Assembly (NCBI GenBank): GCA_044226485.1
Contig: JBGAGY010000017.1
Coordinates: forward strand, 57,601 to 121,600
Reading direction: 5' to 3'
Source of the DNA: UBA6663 sp044226485
GTDB taxonomy: Bacteria > Chloroflexota > Anaerolineae > Anaerolineales > UBA6663
Length of the DNA stretch: 64,000 bases
Positions 29,170 to 37,063 of the stretch are shown here, in pieces; position 1 is the first letter of the stretch; every line of letters starts with the position of its first letter. Position numbers and translations under genes: made by a program. The notes under the pieces were generated by a model, which was not told the DNA's origin, did not search any database, and was given only the letters and a program-made list of their open reading frames with translations.

Positions 29170-32162
29170 TAGAACCCTTCGATCTTGCTGAGATCCGCCA
29201 GGCCAGACGCCAGGCCCGCAACGCGGCCGAGCAACGCCAGACGATTGGCGCGCACCGCCGGATCCTGATCCATGACCATGACCTTGTCGAAGAAGGTGTT
29301 GATCGCGGCCACAGCCGGGCTCAGCGTCTCAGCAAACGCCGCGAAGCTCGCAGCCGGCTTGAACGCCGCAGTGGCCTCGGCCAGCGCCACCTCGGCCGGA
29401 TCGCTCAGCCGAGCCGCGTCGACCACGCTGCCGGCGCCTTCGGCTCCGCGCAAGATGCGAGCACTGCGCGCATACGCCGCCAGCAGCACCGGCCATTCCT
29501 CGCGCTTGACCCAGCCATCGAGATCCTTGAGCGCCGCGACAGCCGCCGCAGGGTCGTTGCCGCGCTCGGCGAGCACGGCGTCGACCAGGTCGTACCGATA
29601 GCCCATCTCGAGCAGTTGCCCGCGCAGGCGCCCAGCCAGGAAGGCCAGCACCTCGGCGATGACGGCCGCCCCGGCTGTCGCGGTCGCGGGGAGCAGGTCC
29701 GCCGCGGCCTGAACCGCAGCGCGCAGATCGAAGGCGAGCTTGTGCTCGATCAGGATCTGGTTGACGCTCAGCGCCGCGCGACGCAGGCCGAACGGATCGG
29801 CCGAGCCGCTCGGCGCCAGGCCGGCCGCGAACAGACCGGTCAGCGAGTCGAGCCGGTCGGCGAGCGCGACCACAATGCCCGGCTTGCTCTCGGGCAGCCC
29901 GTACTGCTCGCGGATCGCCAGCGCGACCTCGGGCGTCTCGCCCGACGCCATCGCGTATTCGTAACCCATGATGCCCTGCAACGACGTCATCTCGACGACC
30001 ATCTGCGAGCCCAGGTCCGCCTTGGCCAGCTTCGCGGCGCGCAGGGCCGTGACGCGGTCGGCGTCACCCAGGCCGAGGCGATCGGCGAGCACGGCCGCGA
30101 GCAACTCGATGCGGCCGGCTTTGTCGAGCATCGAGCCGAGTTTGGCCTGGAAGGTGAGCTTGTTCAGGCGCGGCAGGAAGTCCTCGAGCTTGAGCTTGCT
30201 GTCCTCGCGCAGGAAGAACGCGGCGTCAGCAAAACGCGCACGGATGACCTGTTCGTTGCCGTCGCGCACCAGGTCGAGGTGACGGGTGTCGCCGTTGCGC
30301 ACCGCGATGAAGTGCGGCAGCAGCTTGCCGTCTTTCGTCTGCACCGGGAAGTAGCGCTGGTGCTTCTTCATCACGGCGACCAGGGCCTCGCGCGGCAGCA
30401 CCAGCGACTCCTGCGCGAATGACCCGAGCAGCGCCGTTGGGCGCTCGACCAGGTTGACGACTTCGTCGAGCACGTCGAGATCGGCGATCACGCCGCCGGC
30501 CTCCTTGGCCAGTTTGCGCGCCTGACGCAGGATCGCGCCGCGGCGCTTCTCGGGATCGACCTCGATCTTGGCCGAGGCCATCGCCGCCAGATACGCGTCG
30601 GCGCTGGCGAGCGCGATCGGTTTGCTGCCGAGCGGGCGCAGGCCGCGGCTCTCGCGTCCGCTCTTCAGGCCGCCGTACGCGAACGGCACGACAACGTCGC
30701 CGAGCAGCGCCACGACCCAGCGCACCGGGCGCGAGAACGCCGTCGGGTCGCCGGCGCGCCAGCGCATGGTCTTCTCGAACTTCAGGCCCGCGACGAGCTT
30801 CGGCAACAGTTCGGCCAGCACATCGAACGACGACTTGCCCCGCTCGCTGACGACGGCCACGACGTACTCGCCGCCGTCCATCGTGCGCCGCTCGAGCGCC
30901 GAGACCTCGACGCCGTTCTTGCGCGCGAAGCCTTCGGCGGCTGGGGTCGGCAAGCCCTGAGCATCGAAAGCGCGTCCGGCCGGCGGTCCCTTCACGACCA
31001 GCTCGCGGTCGGGCTGGCGCTCGGCCACCTCGGCCACCAGCAGCGCCAGGCGGCGCGGCGTCGAGAACACCCGCACTTCGCCGTGCGCGAGCCTCGCCTC
31101 ATCCAGCAACTTAGCGCCCAGCTCGGCAAGCTGCTTGTGCGCGCTGTCGACGTCGGCGGAGGGGAGTTCCTCGGTGCCGATCTCGAGGAGCAGCGTGGCT
31201 GCGACCGCCGACCGCTGACCGCCGACCGCCGAGTCACCCTGACCCTGAGCATCTGCGGTCTGCCGTCCGCTGTCCGCCGTCTCTTCGGGCAGCAACGGAT
31301 ACTCCTGCTCCTGCCTCTGCTTGAGGTAGGCCTCGGACACCTTGCGGGCCAGGCCGCGCATGCGGCCGAAGGCGGCCTGGCGCTCGGTGACGCCGATGGC
31401 GCCGCGCGCGTCGAGGACGTTGAAGGTGTGCGACATCTTCAACACATAGTCGTGAGCGGGCAGCACGAGGCCGCGCGCGAGGCAGGCCTCGGCCTCGGCG
31501 TTGTAGGTGTCGTACAGGGCGCGCAGGCGCTCGACGTCGGCGACTTCGAAGTAGTACGTGCTCTGCTCGCGTTCGTTGAGCAGATTGACGTCACCGTACT
31601 TGATGCCGGGCGCCCACTGGATGTCGCGGAAGTTGTTGATCTTCTGCAGCGCGATGGCGATGCGCTCGAGGCCGTAGGTCAGTTCGACCGCCACCGGGTC
31701 GAGCGGGAAGCCGCCGGACTGCTGGAAGTACGTGAACTGCGTGATCTCCTGGCCGTCGAGCCAGACCTCCCAGCCGAGGCCCCAGGCGCCGAGCGCCGGG
31801 CTCTCCCAGTTGTCCTCGACGAAGCGGATGTCGTGCTCGCGCGGATCGATGCCCAGCGCCTCGAGCGACTGCAGGTAGAGCTCCTGCGGGTTCCCGGGAT
31901 CCGGCTTGAGGATGACCTGGTATTGATAGTGCTGCTGCAGGCGGTTGGGGTTGTCGCCGTAGCGGCCGTCGTCGGGCCGGATCGACGGCTCGACGTAGGC
32001 GATGTTCCACGGCTCAGGCCCAAGCACGCGCAACACGGTGCCCGGGTTCATCGTACCGGCGCCGACCTCTGTGTGATGCGGCTGCCAGATCAGACAACCG
32101 CGCTCGGCCCAGAACTTCTCGAGCGTCAGGATGATGGATTGGAAGGTCAGCGGTGATTTCAT
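29169..32162 (-). CDS. glyQS: Glycyl-tRNA synthetase, fused alpha and beta chains
   Basis: Charges tRNA-Gly. The 997 residues combine a complete alpha chain (about 1-290; FWAERGCLIWQPHHTEVGAGTMNP, IAYVEPSIRPDDGRYGDNPN) with a beta chain from about 322 (LLLEIGTEELP, MRWRAGDPTAFSRPVRW, a C-terminal anticodon-binding region). Most bacteria encode two genes; fused forms are known in some lineages. The joining linker (about 293-321) is encoded by GACCGC-type heptamers and has no domain character. A TAAAAT sequence at 32198-32203 could be a -10. The TAA stop abuts a perfect palindrome. Confidence 0.95.
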   Translation of the reverse strand: MKSPLTFQSIILTLEKFWAERGCLIWQPHHTEVGAGTMNPGTVLRVLGPEPWNIAYVEPSIRPDDGRYGDNPNRLQQHYQYQVILKPDPGNPQELYLQSLEALGIDPREHDIRFVEDNWESPALGAWGLGWEVWLDGQEITQFTYFQQSGGFPLDPVAVELTYGLERIAIALQKINNFRDIQWAPGIKYGDVNLLNEREQSTYYFEVADVERLRALYDTYNAEAEACLARGLVLPAHDYVLKMSHTFNVLDARGAIGVTERQAAFGRMRGLARKVSEAYLKQRQEQEYPLLPEETADSGRQTADAQGQGDSAVGGQRSAVAATLLLEIGTEELPSADVDSAHKQLAELGAKLLDEARLAHGEVRVFSTPRRLALLVAEVAERQPDRELVVKGPPAGRAFDAQGLPTPAAEGFARKNGVEVSALERRTMDGGEYVVAVVSERGKSSFDVLAELLPKLVAGLKFEKTMRWRAGDPTAFSRPVRWVVALLGDVVVPFAYGGLKSGRESRGLRPLGSKPIALASADAYLAAMASAKIEVDPEKRRGAILRQARKLAKEAGGVIADLDVLDEVVNLVERPTALLGSFAQESLVLPREALVAVMKKHQRYFPVQTKDGKLLPHFIAVRNGDTRHLDLVRDGNEQVIRARFADAAFFLREDSKLKLEDFLPRLNKLTFQAKLGSMLDKAGRIELLAAVLADRLGLGDADRVTALRAAKLAKADLGSQMVVEMTSLQGIMGYEYAMASGETPEVALAIREQYGLPESKPGIVVALADRLDSLTGLFAAGLAPSGSADPFGLRRAALSVNQILIEHKLAFDLRAAVQAAADLLPATATAGAAVIAEVLAFLAGRLRGQLLEMGYRYDLVDAVLAERGNDPAAAVAALKDLDGWVKREEWPVLLAAYARSARILRGAEGAGSVVDAARLSDPAEVALAEATAAFKPAASFAAFAETLSPAVAAINTFFDKVMVMDQDPAVRANRLALLGRVAGLASGLADLSKIEGF
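31201..31283. repeat. Heptamer inverted repeat in the glyQS linker
   Basis: CGACCGC, CGACCGC, TGACCGC, CGACCGC facing GTCTGCC, GTCCGCT, GTCCGCC. The words match the nuoG-nuoH repeat and the tRNA-Gln array. It is read in frame as the linker between the alpha and beta domains. Confidence 0.8.
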
Positions 32163-32337
32163 ACGAACTGTCTTGCCCCTTGCAGGTTGAACTCACCATT
32201 TTACACTGGCTGATCGATAAGGCACTGTTTTTGCCGCGGATCTCGCGGAAAAAGAAGACGCAGCAGAACAATCCCCCGAATTTTCGTTAACAACTATGTC
32301 CGTACCCAATTTGGAGGGCCGGAGTCGACTATCTGGC

Positions 32338-32343
32338 TATAAT
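32338..32343 (+). promoter_or_regulatory. TATAAT -10, leaderless promoter of the kinase gene
   Basis: TATAAT is followed by exactly 7 nt and then the ATG at 32351, so the mRNA would begin at the start codon. No Shine-Dalgarno is present. Confidence 0.75.
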
Positions 32344-32350
32344 CGCGTTT

Positions 32351-34078
32351 ATGGCTCCCACGCACATCGGGCGATACGAGATACGGGGCGAGTTGGGCCG
32401 CGGCGGCATGGCCACGGTCTACCACGGCTACGACCCGCGTTTTAAACGCGACGTGGCCATCAAGACCCTGCCGCGCGAGTTCCTTCACGACCCGGGCTTC
32501 CGCGCGCGCTTCGAGCGCGAGGCGCAGACGATCGCCAGCCTCGAGCACCCGGCGATCGTGCCCGTGTATGACTTCGGCGAGGAGAACGATCAGCCCTTCA
32601 TTGTCATGCGCTTGATGACCGGCGGCTCGCTGGTGGATCGGCTCCGCCGCGGACCGCTGCCGCTCAATGAAGCCGCGCGCATCCTCAGCATCCTGGCGCC
32701 GGCGCTCGACGAGGCTCACACCCACGGCGTCATCCACCGCGATCTGAAGCCCGGCAACATCCTCTTCGACGGGCGCGATCAGCCGTATCTGTCGGATTTC
32801 GGCATCGCCAAGCTGACCGAGACGAGCGTGGCCTTCACGGCCACGGGCATCATCGGCACGCCGGCCTATATGAGCCCCGAGCAGGCGCGCGGCGACCGCG
32901 ACATCGATGGCCGCAGTGATCTGTATGCGCTCGGCGCCATCCTCTTCGAAGCGCTCACTGGCCAGATGCCGTATCACGCCGACACGCCGATGGGGCTGGC
33001 GGTCAAACACATCACCGAGCCGGTGCCGCGCATCCTGGCCGCCAATCCGCAGCTGCCGGGTTCGACCGAGCGCGTGATCGCACGCGCCATGGCCAAGGAC
33101 CGCGCCGATCGTTATCCGACAGCGACGGCCATGGCCGCTCAGCTGCAGACCGTGGCGTCTGGCGGGTCGCTGCCCGATGCGCCGACCCGCTCGGCCGCCG
33201 ATCCCGCGCCGACGTCGCTGGGCGGCACGCTCGGTGGCGCTGCGCTGGGCACGCCCAAGGCCAACCCGCAGGTTCAGGCGGGCACGAGCAAAGCCCCAGG
33301 CGGTCGACCGGCCTGGCTGCTCGGTGTCGCCGCGCTGGGCCTGGGCGGGCTCTGTCTTGTTGCGCTCGTGGCGGCCGGCCTGCTGAGCGGCAATGCGCTC
33401 GGCTGGTTCCGGTCGAGCACGCCGACGACGATCGCGCAGGTCACGTTCACGCCGAACGCTTCGGCGACGTCGGAGGTGGTGGCCACCACCGCGGCGCCCA
33501 CGGCCACTGAAGCGGCCCCCTCGACGACGGTGGCCGTGCCGAGCGACACGCCGGCCGTGGCCGTCGCAACCGCCGGGCCGACCCAGGCGCCGCCGACGGC
33601 GACCGTCCCGCCGCCATCCGTCACGCCTGTGCCGCCCAGCCCGACGCCCACCTGGACGCCGACGCTGGCCTCCCCGACCGCGCCACCGCCGGTTGTGACC
33701 CTGGTCGTGCCGAAGTTCACGCTGGTGCCGATTCAGACCCTCGTGATTCCGATCCTGCCGACGGTGACGAAGTCGGGTCGAACGGCCTATATCACTGGGA
33801 TCACGATCGCGGGCGACGCCTATGCGGTCAGCTATGGGGTGAGCGGCTACACCCAGCAATTGCCGGGCAGCCACGTGCACTTCTTCTTTGATACGGTGCC
33901 GGTTTCGCAGGCCGGTGTGCCCGGTTCGGGGCCGTGGATCCTGTACGCGGGGCCGAGCCCGTTCACGGGCTACAAGCTCAGCGACCGGCCGAGCGGCGCG
34001 ACGCAGATGTGCATCCTCGTCGCCAACTCAGACCACTCGATCGAGCCGGGCACGGGCAACTGCTGGCCGCTTCCATAA
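32351..34078 (+). CDS. Transmembrane Ser/Thr protein kinase (PknB-like)
   Basis: 575 residues. The cytoplasmic kinase domain (1 to about 265) has the glycine loop GELGRGGMATVYHG, catalytic Lys38 (VAIK), the HRD loop with Asp131 (HRDLKPGN), DFG with Asp149 and an APE-like SPE motif, so it should be active. A short Ala/Pro linker leads to one transmembrane helix (LGLGGLCLVALVAAGLL, about 330-350). A Pro/Thr-rich stalk and a compact C-terminal extracellular domain of about 130 residues follow, with no PASTA repeats. The sensor domain is not recognised. Translation is probably leaderless. It is divergent from glyQS. Confidence 0.93.
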   Translation: MAPTHIGRYEIRGELGRGGMATVYHGYDPRFKRDVAIKTLPREFLHDPGFRARFEREAQTIASLEHPAIVPVYDFGEENDQPFIVMRLMTGGSLVDRLRRGPLPLNEAARILSILAPALDEAHTHGVIHRDLKPGNILFDGRDQPYLSDFGIAKLTETSVAFTATGIIGTPAYMSPEQARGDRDIDGRSDLYALGAILFEALTGQMPYHADTPMGLAVKHITEPVPRILAANPQLPGSTERVIARAMAKDRADRYPTATAMAAQLQTVASGGSLPDAPTRSAADPAPTSLGGTLGGAALGTPKANPQVQAGTSKAPGGRPAWLLGVAALGLGGLCLVALVAAGLLSGNALGWFRSSTPTTIAQVTFTPNASATSEVVATTAAPTATEAAPSTTVAVPSDTPAVAVATAGPTQAPPTATVPPPSVTPVPPSPTPTWTPTLASPTAPPPVVTLVVPKFTLVPIQTLVIPILPTVTKSGRTAYITGITIAGDAYAVSYGVSGYTQQLPGSHVHFFFDTVPVSQAGVPGSGPWILYAGPSPFTGYKLSDRPSGATQMCILVANSDHSIEPGTGNCWPLP

Positions 34079-34081
34079 GCC

Positions 34082-34165
34082 AGAAATCGGGAGTGCCCCG
34101 ATGTATCCCGTTGTCCGGCGCGAACGCGCCGGACATCGGGATACATCGGGGCATTCCCGATTTCT
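34082..34165. repeat. 41-bp-arm palindrome, sister of 29087
   Basis: Arms 34082-34122 and 34125-34165 with two mismatches and a 2-nt loop. The outer half matches the element at 29087 almost base for base; the apex (CCGGCGCG) is different. It fills the gap between the convergent kinase and WYL genes, and its end is the first base of the WYL gene's TAA stop. Confidence 0.93.
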
Positions 34166-35115
34166 TATTCCTGCCCGGCCTGAAGCAATTGCTCGCCCAC
34201 AACGCGCACCGCCGCCCGCAACCCATGGGGCGACTTCACGATGAAGGGCATCGGGAGCATCGCCAGTTCGCGCGCCAGCCAGTCGAAGTTGTCTGTGGCG
34301 CCGCGCAGCCGGGCGCCTTCGCCGCGAGGCTCGAGCACGCCCAATACCTTGCGCAGCGCTTGCTGGGCCACAGCGAGATCCGATTCGATCCAGACCTCAA
34401 AGGGATGTTCGCGCGGCAGACGCGCCCATGATTCATCGAGGAAGGCGACGACGTCGAACTCCGCCGGGCGCGTGAAGCGCTCGCGCGTGACGTTCAGGCG
34501 CTGGATGCGATCCAGCCGAAACGTCCGCGGCCCGCGGCGCAGGCTGCATCGCCCGACGACGTACCAGTGCGACTCGCGGAATGCCAACCCGTACGGGTCG
34601 ACGTCGCGTTCGGTGACCTCCCCGGTCGCGGCACGGTATTGCAGGCTGATCCGCTGACGCTCGTGAGCAGCCCGGCTCAGTTCGAACAGCACCGCCGCCG
34701 GGATCTGGGCCCGGGTCTCGCTGGCCTCGAGCGCCACCGTCTCGCTGAAGGCGCGCACCCGCGCGCGCAACTCGTGCGGAAGCACTCGCTCAAGTTTGGC
34801 TCGCGCGCTCTCCGAGGCTGCCGCACCCTCCGCCAGGCCGAGCCTCCGAGAACTGAGCAGGCCAACGGCCAGGGCCAGAGCTTCATCGTTGTTGAACATC
34901 AACGGCGGAATGCGATTGCCCTCGCCCCACGTATAGGCGCCGTTCCGTCCGCGCTCTGCCACGATCGGGATCCCTAGATCTTGCAGCATCGTGACATACC
35001 GCCTCAGAGTGCGCCCATCGACTTCAAGCCTCCGGGCCAGCTCCTGGCCGGTCATCCGGCCGTGAACCTGAAGCAATTCGAGGACCGCGAGCACACGGGT
35101 TGTAGGGTGGTACAT
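34165..35115 (-). CDS. WYL-domain transcriptional regulator (YafY type)
   Basis: 316 residues. The N-terminal winged helix (LAVLELLQVHGRMTGQELARRLEVDGRTLRRYVTML) is DeoR-like. The central and C-terminal parts form a WYL domain (QYRAATGEVTERDVDPYGLAFRESHWYVVGRC) and a WCX-like extension. WYL domains bind small ligands or nucleic acid. It is divergent from a four-gene operon (35200-36868), with two inverted repeats in the shared 84-bp gap, so it probably controls that operon and itself. The ligand is unknown. Confidence 0.88.
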   Translation of the reverse strand: MYHPTTRVLAVLELLQVHGRMTGQELARRLEVDGRTLRRYVTMLQDLGIPIVAERGRNGAYTWGEGNRIPPLMFNNDEALALAVGLLSSRRLGLAEGAAASESARAKLERVLPHELRARVRAFSETVALEASETRAQIPAAVLFELSRAAHERQRISLQYRAATGEVTERDVDPYGLAFRESHWYVVGRCSLRRGPRTFRLDRIQRLNVTRERFTRPAEFDVVAFLDESWARLPREHPFEVWIESDLAVAQQALRKVLGVLEPRGEGARLRGATDNFDWLARELAMLPMPFIVKSPHGLRAAVRVVGEQLLQAGQE

Positions 35116-35131
35116 ATGTTCAATCTACCAC
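35107..35131. promoter_or_regulatory. Possible WYL operator over the start codon
   Basis: GTGGTA (35107-35112) and TACCAC (35126-35131) form an inverted repeat that spans the WYL start codon, with a TAGATT -10-like sequence between the arms on the minus strand. Binding there would give autorepression (inference). Confidence 0.4.
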
Positions 35132-35137
35132 GATATC

Positions 35138-35160
35138 AGGGCGGTAATCGCCCTATTTTT
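35138..35160 (+). promoter_or_regulatory. Hairpin with T-run in the divergent gap
   Basis: AGGGCG-gtaat-CGCCCT followed by ATTTTT on the plus strand. It looks like a small intrinsic terminator or an operator ahead of the operon at 35200. Which it is cannot be told from sequence. Confidence 0.5.
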
Positions 35161-35199
35161 CCTGTAACCTGAGTGGACCGAGCACGACGGGAGGCACAC

Positions 35200-35373
35200 A
35201 TGTCCATCAAAATTTACGTGGATTTCGGCGAATCCGAGACAATTTCGAAGAGTCAGGCCCCAACCGGGCGCGTCGGGTTCGGCGCCTGGATCCTGAGCAA
35301 CCTGCTCCGCCTGACCCGGCCGCGCCCATCCGCTCCCGTCGCTCGACTCTCGACGATGAGGCCGAGGCGGTGA
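35200..35373 (+). CDS. Small protein of unknown function
   Basis: 57 residues starting MSIKIYVDFGESETISKSQ. The ATG at 35200 has GGGAGG at a good distance, which is the main reason to accept it. The second half is rich in Arg and Pro and resembles no domain I know. It would be the first gene of the operon divergent from the WYL regulator, about 50 bp ahead of the glyoxalase-fold gene. It could be a leader peptide or chance. Confidence 0.35.
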   Translation: MSIKIYVDFGESETISKSQAPTGRVGFGAWILSNLLRLTRPRPSAPVARLSTMRPRR

Positions 35374-35423
35374 CGGAGCGTCAAGCGGCCGTCCGGCGAG
35401 ATCCTTTCCTTAGAGGAGGCACC

Positions 35424-35810
35424 ATGACCCTCAACCCCTTCAGTCACATCGACCTGCGCGTTCCGAGTTATCATCGGGCGCTGTCGTTCTATGAGCGGTT
35501 GTTGCCGGCGCTCGGGTTCACGCGCACGTTCCACTCGGAGCGTTGGCGCGTCTTCGCCGCCGAGGGCGAGTTGCCGTCCGCCGCCTACTTCGCCATCACT
35601 GAGGACGAGCACTTTCGGCCCAACCAGAACCTCATCGGCTTCTGGGGCGCCGACCGGGCCGCCGTGGACGCCATCGCCAAACTCGTCGCAGATGCAGGCG
35701 GCGTGATCACCGACGGCCCAAGGCTGATGCCGATCAGCCCCGACTACTACGCCGTATACTTTGAGGACCCGGTGGGCAACGCCTACGAGATGGTCCATCG
35801 CACACGTTGA
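35424..35810 (+). CDS. Glyoxalase/VOC-fold protein
   Basis: 128 residues with a single vicinal-oxygen-chelate domain: HIDLRVPSYHRALSFYERLLPALGFTRTF at the N-terminus and DPVGNAYEMVH at the C-terminus. A first metal-site His (SHIDL) and a C-terminal Glu (NAYEM) are present. Members are lyases, dioxygenases or antibiotic-binding proteins; the substrate cannot be assigned. AGAGGAGG precedes the ATG at 35424 closely, so the longer in-frame extension to 35370 is rejected. Confidence 0.85.
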   Translation: MTLNPFSHIDLRVPSYHRALSFYERLLPALGFTRTFHSERWRVFAAEGELPSAAYFAITEDEHFRPNQNLIGFWGADRAAVDAIAKLVADAGGVITDGPRLMPISPDYYAVYFEDPVGNAYEMVHRTR

Positions 35811-35879
35811 GTCGTCCCTGTGCCGTGTTGCGGTTGGCTGCCACAGATCGAGAACCACGCTCTCTCACTGAGGAGGCTC

Positions 35880-36437
35880 ATGATCGTCATCGTCGAGTAT
35901 CAGACGCATTGGCCAGTCGAGTTCGAGCGTGAACGCGCGGCGCTCTCCGCCATCCTGGGCTCACTGGCCTTGCGCATCGATCATATCGGCTCGACGTCGG
36001 TGCCCGGGCTCGGCGCCAAAGACGTGATCGACATCCAGGTCACGGCGGCGGAACTGTCGCCCGAAATCGTGCAGCGCATGACGGCCGCCGGCTATATGCA
36101 TTGGGATGGCATTGGCGGCGACCATGTGCCGCTCGGCGAAGATGAGTCGCCTCACTTGTGGAGGAAGCTGTTCTTCAGCCAACCCGAGGGCGCACGCCGC
36201 GTGAACATTCACGTGCGCGTGGCGGGCAACCCCAATCAGCGCTATCCGCTGTTGTTCCGCGACTACCTGCGCGCGCATCCCAACTCGGTGCGGACCGTCG
36301 AGTTGATCAAGCGCGAGATCGCGAAGCGACACGCCGACGACCTCGACGCGTATTACGACATCAAAGATCCCGTGTATGACCTGATCTGGGACGCGGCCCA
36401 GGAATGGGCGCGACAGACAGACTGGAGTGCACGATGA
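35880..36437 (+). CDS. GrpB-family nucleotidyltransferase-like protein
   Basis: 185 residues of the GrpB/UPF0157 family, which has a nucleotidyltransferase fold. The core GSTSVPGLGAKDVIDIQV carries the G-S motif and the acidic pair of that fold, and FRDYLRAHPNSVRTVELIK is typical of the C-terminal part. The reaction is not established for the family. GAGGAGG lies just before the ATG at 35880. Its TGA overlaps the next ATG (ATGA), so the pair is translationally coupled. Confidence 0.85.
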   Translation: MIVIVEYQTHWPVEFERERAALSAILGSLALRIDHIGSTSVPGLGAKDVIDIQVTAAELSPEIVQRMTAAGYMHWDGIGGDHVPLGEDESPHLWRKLFFSQPEGARRVNIHVRVAGNPNQRYPLLFRDYLRAHPNSVRTVELIKREIAKRHADDLDAYYDIKDPVYDLIWDAAQEWARQTDWSAR

Positions 36438-36868
36438 GTCCCCGGGCCAACCAACCCGCGACAAAACCCGTCGGCCAGACACAAGACGTCGGCTTTAACG
36501 TCGGCGCGCGACGCTCGTTTTCGTTGACGCCAGGTCAGGCCTGGGATTGGCTGACCTCGCCGGACGGCGTGAAACTCTGGCTCGGCGACGTCGTTGGCGA
36601 GTTGCCTCACGCGCCGAAGACCCCCTATGAGACACGCGATGGCGCGAGGGGCGAGATCCGCGTTTTCGAACCGGGCTCACATCTGCGCTTGACCTGGCAG
36701 CCAAAGCACTGGGATCACGCATCGCTGGTCCAGGTGCGCGTGCGCCCTGCCGCGCACGGCGCCACGATCGCGTTCCATCAGGAGCATCTCTCAGGGCCGG
36801 GCGAGCGAGCCGAGATGAAGAAGCGCTGGCAGGCCGTCCTCGACGAACTGGCATCGATTCTGGATTGA
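36434..36868 (+). CDS. SRPBCC/AHSA1-like domain protein
   Basis: 144 residues of START/AHSA1 type: FSLTPGQAWDWLTSPDGVKLWLG near the N-terminus, then strands with EIRVFEPGSHLRLTWQPKHWD and the C-terminal helix EMKKRWQAVLDELASIL. The fold makes a hydrophobic cavity for small ligands. It is the last gene of the operon, coupled to the GrpB gene by an ATGA overlap. The 195 bp after it, up to hemH, contain no gene or structure that I recognise. Confidence 0.83.
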   Translation: MSPRANQPATKPVGQTQDVGFNVGARRSFSLTPGQAWDWLTSPDGVKLWLGDVVGELPHAPKTPYETRDGARGEIRVFEPGSHLRLTWQPKHWDHASLVQVRVRPAAHGATIAFHQEHLSGPGERAEMKKRWQAVLDELASILD

Positions 36869-37063
36869 CGATTCCCCATCGTCACCCTCATCCACCCTGT
36901 CCGGATCATCCACGACTTCGTCAGCGATCTCGAGACCCCCGTTTCGGCGGCCCTGGCGGACACGTCCGGCGAGAGACTTGCACGGCGACGACACCATCCA
37001 AAACTCCCACCGAGCATAATCACCCTGAATACCGAAAATCTGGGGCGGGCCGCAACCGGCGGG

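Noticed and set aside
32163..32350. T-box or glycine riboswitch ahead of glyQS
   Set aside because: The gap is short and shows no T-box core or terminator/antiterminator pair.
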